Source of the DNA: Rhizophagus irregularis | Lineage: Eukaryota > Glomeromycota > Glomeromycetes > Glomerales > Glomeraceae | Length of the DNA: 64,000 nt | Assembly: GCF_026210795.1 (NCBI RefSeq) | Contig: NC_089429.1 | Location: 6,791,001-6,855,000 of the forward strand | Direction: 5' to 3' | Part shown: positions 12,656 through 21,038 of the stretch, piece after piece | How positions within the stretch are numbered: the first letter of the stretch is position 1 | Layout: every line of letters begins with the position of its first letter | Position numbers and translations under genes: made by a program | The notes under the pieces: model-generated | Told to the model about the DNA's origin: nothing | Database searches by the model: none | What the model saw: the letters and a program-made list of their open reading frames with translations, nothing else

Positions 12656-13137
12656 GTCGTCGGGCTGGTAGTGTGTCTCGCTAGCGCTCACCCCACCTCG
12701 GCCTCGTGGCCTCGCAGTACCTACATCTCCCCTTCATGGGGCAGGGTTACCCAAGATCCGTTACTATCTGTTACTACATCTGTTACTAAAAATATACTAA
12801 AAAACAGATAAAATAAGGAAAAAGAGAGGAAAATACGATAGAATCAGAAGGGAGTAACAGATGTAACAGATGTAACAGATATTTCAGAATAATAGGAGAG
12901 GACACCCCCTCAGAAAAAAGTTTTGATTTTACCCCCCAGATCTGTTACATTCGTTACGATCCGTTACTCTTTCAGGATTCCGTTCGTTATCTTATTGGAG
13001 GCAGTGAGATAACAAACCGAGTGAACAGGTAGGTTAATAACCCCTAGAAGGCCTGTAGATCTGTAGGAGGATAACCGGGTAGGAGCGCGGATCTTTGGAA
13101 AAAACATATTCGGCAATTGAAGATTAGGTAACTATAA
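12656..13137. repeat. Left terminal inverted repeat (about 479 bp)
   Basis: It matches the inverse of 27213-27690 with, by eye, three transitions and one C-run indel. The shared terminus begins GTCGGGCTGGTAGTGTG at 12659; the left end has an extra GTC (12656-12658). Inside are iterations of GTAACAGAT (12853-12880) and of its relatives TCTGTTAC/CCGTTAC (12755-12790 and 12945-12975), which are candidate integrase or replication-protein sites. The inner edge carries an AATTGAAGATT promoter-like motif. Confidence 0.95.
13115..13125 (+). promoter_or_regulatory. AATTGAAGATT motif upstream of the helicase gene
   Basis: First of six related motifs in the element. It lies 41 bp before the helicase ATG and inside the left inverted repeat. 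The same sequence in the right repeat serves the minus-strand gene at 26687-27202. Confidence 0.5.
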
Positions 13138-13166
13138 ATTAGATCCTGATTCGACAGAACGAAAAA

Positions 13167-15668
13167 ATGACCACTCAAGCTCAAGTTATCCCTAAATTCG
13201 GTGAACAAAAGAAAGCCTTCAGTATCGATGAGCTTAAACGGCTTATTGTCGCTGCAAAGAGTATAAGTGACCTCGATCAAGCCAAGAGGTATCTTTGCAG
13301 TTATTTCATTCCCTGTGCAGATCCTCATGGGGTTTTCTGGTGGGACCCGGATAGTAAAAGTTTGAAACACGTTATTGACAAAAATATTGGTAAACTTATC
13401 CGTCCAATCACGAAGGCATTCTACACACAACCTGAACAAGGACCCTCTCAAAAGACCGAGTTCAACATCTACAAGTGGTTTATGGTCGAGAATACCGATG
13501 TATGTAATGCAACCTGTGATCCCCATAAACAGCGAATCTTCAGATCCTTAACCGGCCAACTCTATCTAAATATCTTTCCGGGATTTCTCCACGTCTTGCG
13601 TCCAATATCCACCTTTGAGTCTACAATTCACCTCGCAGTTAAATTTATCTTCTCTCACATTCAGGAAATCTGGTGTTCGGGTGATTGGAATCTCACTGAG
13701 TATATCATCAAGTGGTTAGCCGGTGTGGCAGCTGGAAGGAAGATGTACTCGATTCTCTATCTAAAATCCGGACAGGGTTGGGGCAAAGGTATTATAACAG
13801 ATTTCATTCAGCGCAGCGTCCTAGGCACTCAACTTGTTTATAAGACCAGCGATCCTCAGACGATTCTTGGAAGTTTCAATGGGCAATTACAGGGTAAGGT
13901 TCTTCTTCTTCTCGAGGAAATGCCCACAGAAAAAAGCCAGTGGAATTCTCTGTATCGCTCTTTGAAAGATAAAGTAACGAGTGATATAATGGAAATCCAC
14001 GAAAAATACAAGACGCCAACACATTACAAAAACTTTATGTCAACTATCGTCCTTACTAACGAAAATGCTCTCAGAGTGGAGAATGATGATAGGTGCACAG
14101 TGTTCTTGGATGTGTCACCATCCCGCAAGGGAGACCTCAACTATTTCAAAAAACTCGGTGACGCTATGAAATACCCAGGCGCCAGTGAGGCGTTCTATGC
14201 TTATTTGAGAGCCATCGTGGATGCTTACCCAGACTTCAATGGAAATCCGCCACCTATGACAACATCCAAACAGGAACATATCATCTCAACTCTCCCACCG
14301 CTATTCCAATTTATAAAGGACACATACCTCGTAATGAAAAATTATATGACCGACCTGCCTGTTCAAGAATTTTATAGGGTATATACTTCATATTGCGAAA
14401 CACATTGTATTTCACCCTTATCAAAGATAAACGCTTCTAGAATCCTATCAAATGAGTTGGCTATAAATAGCAAATTAGTTCGTAAAGATAAGAAACTGAC
14501 CCGTGTCTATAGTATATCCAGGGAGGACCTTTACAAGAAATTCCTCGGAAAAAACTGGATTCATGAAATAGACGAGATAGACATAGAAGGAATAGATGTA
14601 GAGACTTCTAAGAAACCCGCATCTGATCCCAAAGCCTTAGAGAAGTTCTTGGCAAATATATATAGCATTCCTGCTAATAATCCACAAGACGTACAAAAGA
14701 AACTCGCTGAGAAAAAACCCGAACCCGCTGAGGAAAAACCCGCACCTGTAATTCGCAAGACTCCTCCACCGCTTCCACCCAAGCCTGACCACTTAAAAGA
14801 ACGTCAACAAGAGTTAAGGGAAGAACAACCGGATCCCGATGAAGATACTAATGAGTCAGACACCGATGAACCTATAGATAACTTCTCAGACTGTTATCTA
14901 TCTGACGAGGAACCTGACCAAGAAGAACCCACCCCTGAACCAGATGATGACTACGACGTCTTAGACAACTTGTTATCAGACTCGGATACTACAACTGTGG
15001 ACCCAACTCCTGAACAACAACCCGAATCTCCCGCAGAATCTTCTGCATCTGTCACTAAGCCTGACCCAGAACCGGCTCCTGAAGAGCAATTTATCCCAGA
15101 ACCCGACACAGAACCAGAAGTTGACCGGGATCCTGAACCAAAGGAAGGCACTCGAGCACATTGGGCTTGGCATGAAAGACACCGATGGGATCGCAAACCG
15201 TGGGTTAAAAATTCAAAAGACCAGGCCTTCGATGATCTCTACAATACAAGTAAGGAATTATGGGCCAAGTACCAAGACGCGTCAGACGAATATGACTGGG
15301 AAATACTCGCGTTTGAAATAGAGGAATGTCCCACAACGCGTATTGAGGACGAGTACCAGTACTACCTTATGGAGGTAGTAGACTGCTTCAAGGACTGGAT
15401 CGAATATAATGGATACTTACCTAAAATACCTAGCCGTAAAGAACTCGCAGATTTAATAAGAATATACAAGGATAATCGTGATGCCGAGATTATTCCCACC
15501 CCCTCTGGTTATGAAACTATGAGGGCAGATAAGGGTAAAGCGCGAGAGATCCCCGAGGAACGTCCAAAAACTGATATGGAACGTGAATGGGAAGCCGCCA
15601 ATGGACTCATCGATGACTGGGATGAAGAGGATCTTGATCGTGTATGCAGCAAGATTGACTCCTTTTAA
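13167..15668 (+). CDS. Superfamily 3 replicative helicase with long acidic/proline-rich tail
   Basis: This 833-residue protein has an SF3 (D5-like) helicase core. The Walker A is SGQGWGKG at residues 201-208, the Walker B VLLLLEEMP at about 245-253, the sensor-like STIVLTNEN at about 292-300, and a DDRCTVFLDV segment near 307-316. The block before it, with YLNIFPGF (133-140) and a WLAGVAAG helix, is the usual D5-type lead-in. SF3 helicases unwind viral or transposon DNA as hexamers. Residues about 500-670 are a low-complexity Pro/Glu/Asp-rich linker, and about 670-833 form a charged, Trp-containing C-terminal region that I do not recognise. No primase motif is evident at the N-terminus. The ATG at 13167 is the first in the open frame and follows the TIR by 30 bp. 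It is intact, unlike the polymerase downstream. Confidence 0.9.
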   Translation: MTTQAQVIPKFGEQKKAFSIDELKRLIVAAKSISDLDQAKRYLCSYFIPCADPHGVFWWDPDSKSLKHVIDKNIGKLIRPITKAFYTQPEQGPSQKTEFNIYKWFMVENTDVCNATCDPHKQRIFRSLTGQLYLNIFPGFLHVLRPISTFESTIHLAVKFIFSHIQEIWCSGDWNLTEYIIKWLAGVAAGRKMYSILYLKSGQGWGKGIITDFIQRSVLGTQLVYKTSDPQTILGSFNGQLQGKVLLLLEEMPTEKSQWNSLYRSLKDKVTSDIMEIHEKYKTPTHYKNFMSTIVLTNENALRVENDDRCTVFLDVSPSRKGDLNYFKKLGDAMKYPGASEAFYAYLRAIVDAYPDFNGNPPPMTTSKQEHIISTLPPLFQFIKDTYLVMKNYMTDLPVQEFYRVYTSYCETHCISPLSKINASRILSNELAINSKLVRKDKKLTRVYSISREDLYKKFLGKNWIHEIDEIDIEGIDVETSKKPASDPKALEKFLANIYSIPANNPQDVQKKLAEKKPEPAEEKPAPVIRKTPPPLPPKPDHLKERQQELREEQPDPDEDTNESDTDEPIDNFSDCYLSDEEPDQEEPTPEPDDDYDVLDNLLSDSDTTTVDPTPEQQPESPAESSASVTKPDPEPAPEEQFIPEPDTEPEVDRDPEPKEGTRAHWAWHERHRWDRKPWVKNSKDQAFDDLYNTSKELWAKYQDASDEYDWEILAFEIEECPTTRIEDEYQYYLMEVVDCFKDWIEYNGYLPKIPSRKELADLIRIYKDNRDAEIIPTPSGYETMRADKGKAREIPEERPKTDMEREWEAANGLIDDWDEEDLDRVCSKIDSF

Positions 15669-15693
15669 TAAGATAAGCACTTCTTAGTTATCT

Positions 15694-15703
15694 TATATTT
15701 TTT
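15694..15703 (+). terminator. TATATTTTTT run after the helicase gene
   Basis: It lies 26 bp past the helicase stop and is one of several T6 runs found after the element's genes. A termination or 3'-end role is inferred from placement only. Confidence 0.35.
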
Positions 15704-15751
15704 GTATAAAAAACCTATATTACAACTGAACACAATTCATAAATACATCAA

Positions 15752-17605
15752 ATGGTTTATTCAGAGATTGTCCGTGCTTTACCTACAAGACCGGATATCA
15801 AAGAATTACAGTATTCAGGCGCAAGATTTTCCAGAGGAGCAATAGCAAAACTTGGACAGCGACTCCAATCCCGGTATCCGACACATAAATTTCAGATCCT
15901 GCTCCCCTATGAAAACTGGAAACCCGGTGGATGGACATCAGGAAACCAACCAGCTAGCCTTTTCTCACTCTTGGATCACTACGACGAAGCACAACTACCG
16001 GATGACGCAGACCCTGATTATTTTGAACGATTCATAATTTATGTGAGAGATGCCCCACCGGTTGCAGGAGGTTGCAACGGGGAGCTAAATGATTGCCTGT
16101 ATGAATGCCTGAAATATATCTACGGCACATTCTCTAAAATGCCAAAGTCAATCGAAAAGCCCGAGTATATCAAAAAGGCATTAGGTCTCAATCGTGATGC
16201 TTCCATCCCAGTTTCATGCATGGACAAGGTTGAACAACTCGCAGGAAGTCTCGCAATTAATATTGTGGGGGACATTACCCGAATCTCTAAGAGTAAGTCC
16301 GATAGACGTGCGACTCTCATCCTGTCAGAAGGCCATTACTCCCTCGCGTTAAATCCCGGAAGACTCCACTCCAGTAAATTAGATAAAAAGCGTAATTTAC
16401 CCATTGTATACCATGAAGATGGGACCAATAATGTAGTCACAATATACAACGGCAAAACGGTTAAGTCTTGCACAATTGGGCAGTTTCAAAAAACTAAGAA
16501 TTCCAAGAGTTCTTTCATTCCCGTCGAGAAAAACCGTAAGACTGGGGTATATGAAACTCTCGAAGAAGCATATCAGAGAATCCACGAGGAGCAGAATTCC
16601 TTTCTACAGGAGACAAAGAAGTTCGGTTTAGGAATCGACTTATCATACCATAACTGGTCTTACAAAAGAACGGCTCTCTGGTTATTCGAACGATTAAGTG
16701 TAGGGATTCCAGCCAATGATCCTCTTGACCCGATAGAAGCAGAGTGGTTAAGTGATGCAATGATGGGAGGATTAATCTGGGCAGATAACGAGTGGAAGGG
16801 CTATGGAAGACAGTACGATGCAACAAGTTTATACCCGAGTATTCAACAATCGAATGCAAACTTTCCAATCAGACGGGGTAAATTCCAGACACTTAATGAC
16901 TTTGTTGACCACAGGGGTTATGCCTTGTATGGATTATTCCGTGCCAAGGTAAGTGGGAATAATATTCTCTTCTGACAGAATAAAAGGGGAATCTATACAT
17001 TCATCGACTTACAACGAGCAAAAAAACTTGGTCTCAATATACAGTTAATACAGGATGGGAAGCCAAATGCATTGATATATAATAGAGAAGCGAGAATCCC
17101 TGGAACTGTAATATTCGGTGAGTATGTACACTTCCTCTTCAAAATTAAAAACCAGGGTGGCGTAGCTGGCCGCGTGGCAAAGCGAGTCCTCAACACATTA
17201 TGGGGAGCATTATGCCAGAGGAAGCGTAATTACAAGACACTCACCGCAGATCAAACAGACCCGTTTACATTTCCAGAGGGCCATACACTCGACTCTATCA
17301 TACCAGTAGGATCTGACCAGTGGCGATTCCAGTTCACAAACCCGGGTAATCCCTTCAAAGGTGAGTATCCCAGGATCGCCCCATTCTTATTAGCACGTGG
17401 TCGCAAAATCACATCTGAGGCAATTCAACCATACAAGGATAAAGTACGACGTATCCATACGGATGGATTTATTTTAGAAGAGCAGCCAGATAGCCCCGCG
17501 CTTTTCACTTGTTCAGAGAATGCAGATATGACTCTAAAGACTTTCAAGTTTGAAACCGCGGGATACTGCCATGTGAAAAATGCGAACAAGGTTATCTGGA
17601 CATGA
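15752..17605 (+). pseudogene. B-family DNA polymerase with OTU-like N-terminal segment, one in-frame TGA
   Basis: The frame runs 618 codons with a single internal TGA at 16973-16975. Motif A is YDATSLYPSI (residues about 355-364). After the stop come a motif-B-like AKRVLNTLWGALCQRK and motif C as IHTDGFIL, so both halves belong to one polymerase. The HTDG form and SLYPS fit protein-primed-type PolBs of Polintons and virophages. Residues 105-200 contain NDCLYECL and GHYSLA, which resemble the Cys and His motifs of OTU cysteine proteases. No clear 3'-5' exonuclease motif is visible. The TGA falls where an Arg codon CGA would need only C-to-T. Unless the stop is read through, the product lacks motifs B and C and is inactive. 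Confidence 0.88.
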
Positions 17606-17624
17606 TTGCTAAGAACTGGTAGGT

Positions 17625-17634
17625 TTATTTTTTA
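17625..17634 (+). terminator. T6 run after the polymerase
   Basis: TTATTTTTTA lies about 20 bp past the polymerase stop, the same placement as after other genes of the element. The function is inferred. Confidence 0.3.
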
Positions 17635-17668
17635 CTGACATATCGTGATGGCATAATTGAATAAACCT

Positions 17669-18193
17669 ATGGGATATGTAATCTTACGAGATACCCAAAT
17701 GCAAAACACCGACGGATTAGGTAGACAAGATGACGAAAGTTTCCACGCGTGGGCTAAGCGCATTCAGAATGCTGTGCAATATTATGAGACTTGTAGTAGA
17801 ATAGGTTTTCATAGGCGGCTACCTTATCCAAGGTCTCGTCAAGCTGTATATGCTTATATTGTGCACATTAGGAGAATAGTATCACGACTACCAAATAGGT
17901 GGTACTGTACCTACTGTAAATCTTTTATTGATCGCGGATGGGGAGCCGATGCTTCCATGGATCAAGCGGTACGACTACATTTATATAGTTGCCCAAAGCA
18001 TTTTAATTTCGACTATTATACTCATCATGCTGAAATGATCCAGAAAGCCTTTAGGAGATATATAGAAAGAAGGAACAATAAAGCGGCTAGGATTATCCAG
18101 AAAGTCGCTATCCCCTGGTTATATAGACCAGGCTCTCCATTGATACAAAAGGCCGAGCGACACTTCTACTGCCTCGCAGTATCCCAAGTGTAA
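17669..18193 (+). CDS. Small protein with C2HC-like zinc site and IQ-like helices, function unknown
   Basis: From the ATG at 17669 the product is 174 residues; a longer frame begins at 17657 with TTG, which I consider less likely. It contains WYCTYCKSF followed by a His and SCPKH, a possible CxxC...H...C zinc site. Further on are MIQKAFRRYIERR and ARIIQKVAIPWLYRPGSPL, Arg-rich IQ-like helices. Similar 'AA..IQ..WRR....P' segments are common in giant-virus proteins and fungal paralogues. It follows the polymerase on the same strand. An AATTGAAT motif lies 7-14 bp before the ATG. No enzymatic motif is visible, and DNA or protein binding is only a guess. Confidence 0.65.
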   Translation: MGYVILRDTQMQNTDGLGRQDDESFHAWAKRIQNAVQYYETCSRIGFHRRLPYPRSRQAVYAYIVHIRRIVSRLPNRWYCTYCKSFIDRGWGADASMDQAVRLHLYSCPKHFNFDYYTHHAEMIQKAFRRYIERRNNKAARIIQKVAIPWLYRPGSPLIQKAERHFYCLAVSQV

Positions 18194-18237
18194 ACCCCGA
18201 GGTTCATATTTATTTTTTCTCATTCGAATGAACAGGT

Positions 18238-18248
18238 AACTGAAGATT
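18238..18248 (+). promoter_or_regulatory. AACTGAAGATT motif before the 156-residue gene
   Basis: It lies 27 bp upstream of the ATG at 18276 and matches the element-wide motif with one change. A TATTTTTT run follows at 18251-18258. Confidence 0.45.
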
Positions 18249-18275
18249 TATATTTTTTACAAAGTACAAAGAATC

Positions 18276-18746
18276 ATGTCAACATATACCGAATTCACAA
18301 GCATTGTTAACAGCACTGACAGCACTAGTGAGAAGGTTATTTACGAGGCATCGCGCATTCAGCCTAGTGTTATCTCTGACGAAACTGTCCCCAAGATTAT
18401 CCGCGCATTAAAAGATACTATAGTAGTCGCATTAGTATCTGGGTTTAGCAAAACCAGTTACCTCGTCCAGGACCACGTGAAGTATATCAAGCGAATCCAG
18501 ACGGCAAATTCTCCTGTATCATATGTGAAGTTCGTGGCCAGAAAACTCTTCCCAGATAATGCGGCATATACTGCTAAGATAGCAAAAATCCGCGAATCAT
18601 ACAAGAATAAACAAGCTCTCCTAGATAAGCTTGAGGCCCTCTTCGAATTGTATTATAATGCGACTAAGGACTCATCAACCGGTCCCCCAAAGCGAGCTAT
18701 TACTAAAAACGAGGCTGAGAAAACCTTAACAGAACTTCTTGCATAA
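18276..18746 (+). CDS. Unknown 156-residue protein
   Basis: An intact frame from ATG with no recognised domain. The sequence is predicted mostly helical with Lys-rich amphipathic stretches (ALKDTIVVALVSGFSK, KIAKIRESYKNKQALLDKLE) and no Cys clusters, signal peptide or membrane segment. It is flanked by the element motif upstream (18238) and a T6 run downstream (18786-18795), so it looks like an independent transcription unit. It could be a structural or DNA-binding accessory protein; nothing in the sequence decides this. Confidence 0.7.
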   Translation: MSTYTEFTSIVNSTDSTSEKVIYEASRIQPSVISDETVPKIIRALKDTIVVALVSGFSKTSYLVQDHVKYIKRIQTANSPVSYVKFVARKLFPDNAAYTAKIAKIRESYKNKQALLDKLEALFELYYNATKDSSTGPPKRAITKNEAEKTLTELLA

Positions 18747-18785
18747 GCGGCTCCTGTGGTCCTACGATTCTGTATGAATTTAATC

Positions 18786-18795
18786 TATATTTTTT
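18786..18795 (+). terminator. TATATTTTTT run after the 156-residue gene
   Basis: It lies 40 bp past the stop and just before the next AATTGAAGATA motif. Role inferred from repeated placement. Confidence 0.35.
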
Positions 18796-18819
18796 ATCCA
18801 TGTGTAATAGGCATACAGT

Positions 18820-18830
18820 AATTGAAGATA
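18820..18830 (+). promoter_or_regulatory. AATTGAAGATA motif before the F-box-like gene
   Basis: An exact copy of the motif consensus, 25 bp upstream of the ATG at 18856. Confidence 0.5.
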
Positions 18831-18855
18831 GCTATAGTATAAGTAACATAACATC

Positions 18856-19248
18856 ATGTTGGACCAATTACCAGTAGAAATAGTCGAACGCATTGTCGCA
18901 AAGATCCCGGATACTGACCTTATTGCAGTGAGTAAGGTAGATAGAGTGTGGTGGCAGGAAGTTCGTCAAGAGGCATATAAGAGGTGGAAAAATTATGCCA
19001 CTACGATCGGGTATGTCCGAGCTCTTGGAAAGCCATTCGAAAAAGGGAATGTTGACTGGATAACATTTGAAGATGTAAACGACTTCTATAAAAGATGGAT
19101 AGACCGCCTCACCGAGGATCAGCTTTATATTATGGAGAAAATGCTTAGGAATGGGATGGTCGTGGACCCCCAAGAGAGGGAAACCATAGAGCATGCATTA
19201 AGTGAACATAGATGGGGAGGCGATCCTTGGGGACTGGGAGTGGTATGA
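18856..19248 (+). CDS. F-box-like protein encoded by the element
   Basis: A 130-residue protein beginning MLDQLPVEIVERIVAKI, then DTDLIAVSKVDRVWW. This is the LP.E...I...L....L......V...W pattern of an F-box over residues 3-45. F-box proteins bind Skp1 and recruit substrates to SCF ubiquitin ligases. The remaining 85 residues are helical and Trp-rich, with no LRR or WD repeats. The gene has its own upstream motif and a T6 run downstream at 19311-19318. A second F-box-like gene lies at the other end of the element (26687-27202). Capture from the F-box-rich host genome is the simplest origin; interference with host ubiquitination is inference. Confidence 0.7.
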   Translation: MLDQLPVEIVERIVAKIPDTDLIAVSKVDRVWWQEVRQEAYKRWKNYATTIGYVRALGKPFEKGNVDWITFEDVNDFYKRWIDRLTEDQLYIMEKMLRNGMVVDPQERETIEHALSEHRWGGDPWGLGVV

Positions 19249-19583
19249 ATGGACTCAACAAAAGTAAGCATTTTGTACTTGACTTTCGTAGGAATTACCC
19301 TGCAGAGTCATATTTTTTAGATCCGGCCGGCATTACCGCGTAATCCCGAATTACCGAAAAAGGAAATTTATGTTACACAAGGTTCCAAACGCATTCTTAC
19401 CAAATCGATTTTTGTGGAACGGGTATCGCCCAAAAAGGAAATGATCTACGTACCGCATGAAATCACGTGACACTCTACACATTTGTTCAGGGTATCACGT
19501 GACATGAACTCCGTTCACATTTTCTGTAATATAATCCATAGTTTTCCATGAATGCTTTTTAGGCCAATAATCCAATAACTTAT

Positions 19584-19674
19584 TCATCAGGTATCCTCGT
19601 GTTTTGCGACAAGGACTGATGACCATGTAACCTCATCATCAGGCATCCTCGCATTTTTTGACAAGGACTGATGA
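19584..19674. repeat. Two tandem hairpin-forming repeats, 52 bp apart
   Basis: Both copies carry the arms TCATCAG...CTGATGA and the core ATCCTCG...GACAAGGA. Differences between copies sit mainly in the loop, which suggests the stem is conserved. Confidence 0.65.
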
Positions 19675-19695
19675 CGATGTCACTTGGTTATTGTA

Positions 19696-19706
19696 AATTG
19701 AAGATA
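19696..19706 (+). promoter_or_regulatory. AATTGAAGATA motif before the NP-T-GR repeat gene
   Basis: An exact match to the motif, 35 bp before the ATG at 19742. Confidence 0.5.
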
Positions 19707-19741
19707 ACAATTAGGTATGTAGACACGTACAGAAAAAAGAC

Positions 19742-20326
19742 ATGTCATACCCTTATATAACTAATCCTATAACCGGACGTCCAATCCGTGTTGGTGGAGA
19801 TACCTTTAATCGAATAGTTATGGAATCCCATGATTATATCGATGGAAGGCTTGTCCGTAGACAAACCGTACCGCCTCCACCCCAGGAACAACCTGTATAT
19901 TTAAATACAGATACAGGACGCTATATTCAACACGGTACTAGAACGTATCATAGACTGGTTGAGAGTGACTACGAGGTAGTTGAGGACTACTACCTTGTTC
20001 ATTCTGAAGAGGAGGAGCTTATAGAGGAAATCATCAATGAAACACGCTATAATGAGGAAAATCTTGATGGCCAGCGGTTAACTTTCAATGATATACAACA
20101 AATCAGGGCCGCTATTCAGGCTGACCAAGATGAATATGATGATTTTATCTTACAGCAAGATACGACTAATGGGACACCTTCCTCTGGTCCTTCCGGTCGT
20201 CCACGAACTTTGGAGGACCATACCCCGAGACTTGCAGAGCTTAATATTGAGTTGTGTAGGGAATGTCTCATGCCTGTAAGCCCAAGTGACTTAACGGACA
20301 AGTTGTGCAAGGACTGCGCTTCCTAA
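19742..20326 (+). CDS. Protein with two 2-cysteine-adaptor-like (NP-T-GR) repeats and a zinc ribbon
   Basis: This 194-residue protein has two repeats near residues 7-33 and 51-80. The first reads NPITGRPIRVGGDTFNRI and the second NTDTGRYIQHGTRTYHRL, the 'NP.TGR.I..GG..Y..L' pattern of the small adaptor motif common in large DNA viruses. An acidic middle follows. The end is CRECLMPVSP...CKDC, a CxxC-CxxC zinc ribbon. The adaptor motif is thought to mediate binding to other proteins, but its role here is unknown. The classical adaptor has two cysteines that I do not see in these copies, so 'adaptor-like' is the safer name. It has its own upstream motif and lies downstream of the structured gap. 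Confidence 0.7.
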   Translation: MSYPYITNPITGRPIRVGGDTFNRIVMESHDYIDGRLVRRQTVPPPPQEQPVYLNTDTGRYIQHGTRTYHRLVESDYEVVEDYYLVHSEEEELIEEIINETRYNEENLDGQRLTFNDIQQIRAAIQADQDEYDDFILQQDTTNGTPSSGPSGRPRTLEDHTPRLAELNIELCRECLMPVSPSDLTDKLCKDCAS

Positions 20327-20330
20327 TGGT

Positions 20331-20362
20331 CAGTCCTCCGGTCCTCCGGTCTTCCGGTCTTT
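20331..20362. repeat. Short CCTCCGGT tandem repeats
   Basis: Three to four copies of a TCCTCCGGT/TCTTCCGGT 8-9-bp unit directly follow the stop codon of the NP-T-GR gene. Confidence 0.6.
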
Positions 20363-20414
20363 CCAACGGTTGATCCCTTAATGCCAGTTATTTTTTTTTA
20401 TACAAATGACAGGT

Positions 20415-20425
20415 ATTTAAAGATA
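20415..20425 (+). promoter_or_regulatory. ATTTAAAGATA motif before the 183-residue gene
   Basis: The weakest match to the element motif, 61 bp before the ATG at 20487 and after a long T run at 20390-20399. Confidence 0.35.
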
Positions 20426-20486
20426 ACAATATATAAAAAAGATTGTGAAGGATACTAAGTGAGCGAATAATCAAAGAAAGATAGCC

Positions 20487-21038
20487 ATGTCAACATCAAT
20501 CATAATAAACCAGTGTCAGAACTGTGGAGTATTCTCTGCAAAAGCGGCATATAGAGGATTATCCAGCGTGTTGTATAGACAGATTATAAAGAAGATTGGT
20601 GACGAGAGTGAACCTTTACAAGCCTTGGGACTTGCCAGGGATAAGTTGGTCCAGATTATCCGTCGGGCAAGTAATGCGGATTTTACGCAATTATTCACAC
20701 AAAGACTAGATATGAAAATTATGGACGGAGATTCATACGAGGATACTAGGAAGTGGCTTCTTGAACAGCTTATAGCCATTGGATGTGACAGTGGGGAAAT
20801 TGCCTTATATCAGTTCTTACAGAATACATACCCGGATGGTATTGACGAACCCTTTACTACATTCTATGAGAACTATGTAAATCATGTAAGAAATCCGATG
20901 ACTAAGAACTTTGCTTCTCGAGCCTTAGGAACTATTGGATTAAAAGCTAGGATGCTACGGATTGACTTCGAAGGACGTAAAAAAAGTGCCATGATTCTTA
21001 GGGCTTCTGCGGAAGAACTTCGCGAGATGGGTTGCTAA
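20487..21038 (+). CDS. Unknown 183-residue protein
   Basis: The frame from ATG is intact. An N-terminal QCQNCGVF gives a single CxxC pair. The rest is helical, with Trp/Leu-rich segments and a basic end (RMLRIDFEGRKKSAMIL). There is no recognised family. The last 84 bp overlap the 3' end of the convergent ATPase gene, so the two share coding sequence on both strands. Position beside the packaging ATPase could mean a virion or packaging role, but this is inference only. Confidence 0.65.
   Translation: MSTSIIINQCQNCGVFSAKAAYRGLSSVLYRQIIKKIGDESEPLQALGLARDKLVQIIRRASNADFTQLFTQRLDMKIMDGDSYEDTRKWLLEQLIAIGCDSGEIALYQFLQNTYPDGIDEPFTTFYENYVNHVRNPMTKNFASRALGTIGLKARMLRIDFEGRKKSAMILRASAEELREMGC

Larger units (their letters stand above)
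19249..19741. other. Largest non-coding gap of the element: palindromes and twin hairpins
   Basis: The gap is about 490 bp. It holds a T6 run at 19311-19318, two TCACGTGA palindromes at 19463-19470 and 19495-19502, and two copies of a hairpin unit at 19584-19622 and 19636-19674. Each hairpin is closed by TCATCAG and CTGATGA with inner TCCT/AGGA pairing. The region is a candidate origin, regulatory centre or small structured RNA; none of these is proven. Confidence 0.6.

Noticed and set aside
13044-13526. 160-codon minus-strand ORF overlapping the left repeat and helicase
   Set aside because: Antisense shadow of the helicase gene and TIR; no domain, and the right TIR copy yields an unrelated end.
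16515-16868. 117-codon minus-strand ORF inside the polymerase
   Set aside because: Antisense to a clear polymerase frame with motif A; no own signals.
16949-16981. A 33-nt GTAAGT...CAG intron removing the polymerase TGA
   Set aside because: Far shorter than fungal introns allow, and the residues inside fit the polymerase alignment in frame; a point mutation is simpler.
18276-21038. Major or minor jelly-roll capsid among the unknown ORFs
   Set aside because: The 156- and 183-residue proteins look helical and are too short for a double jelly roll; not excluded by structure.
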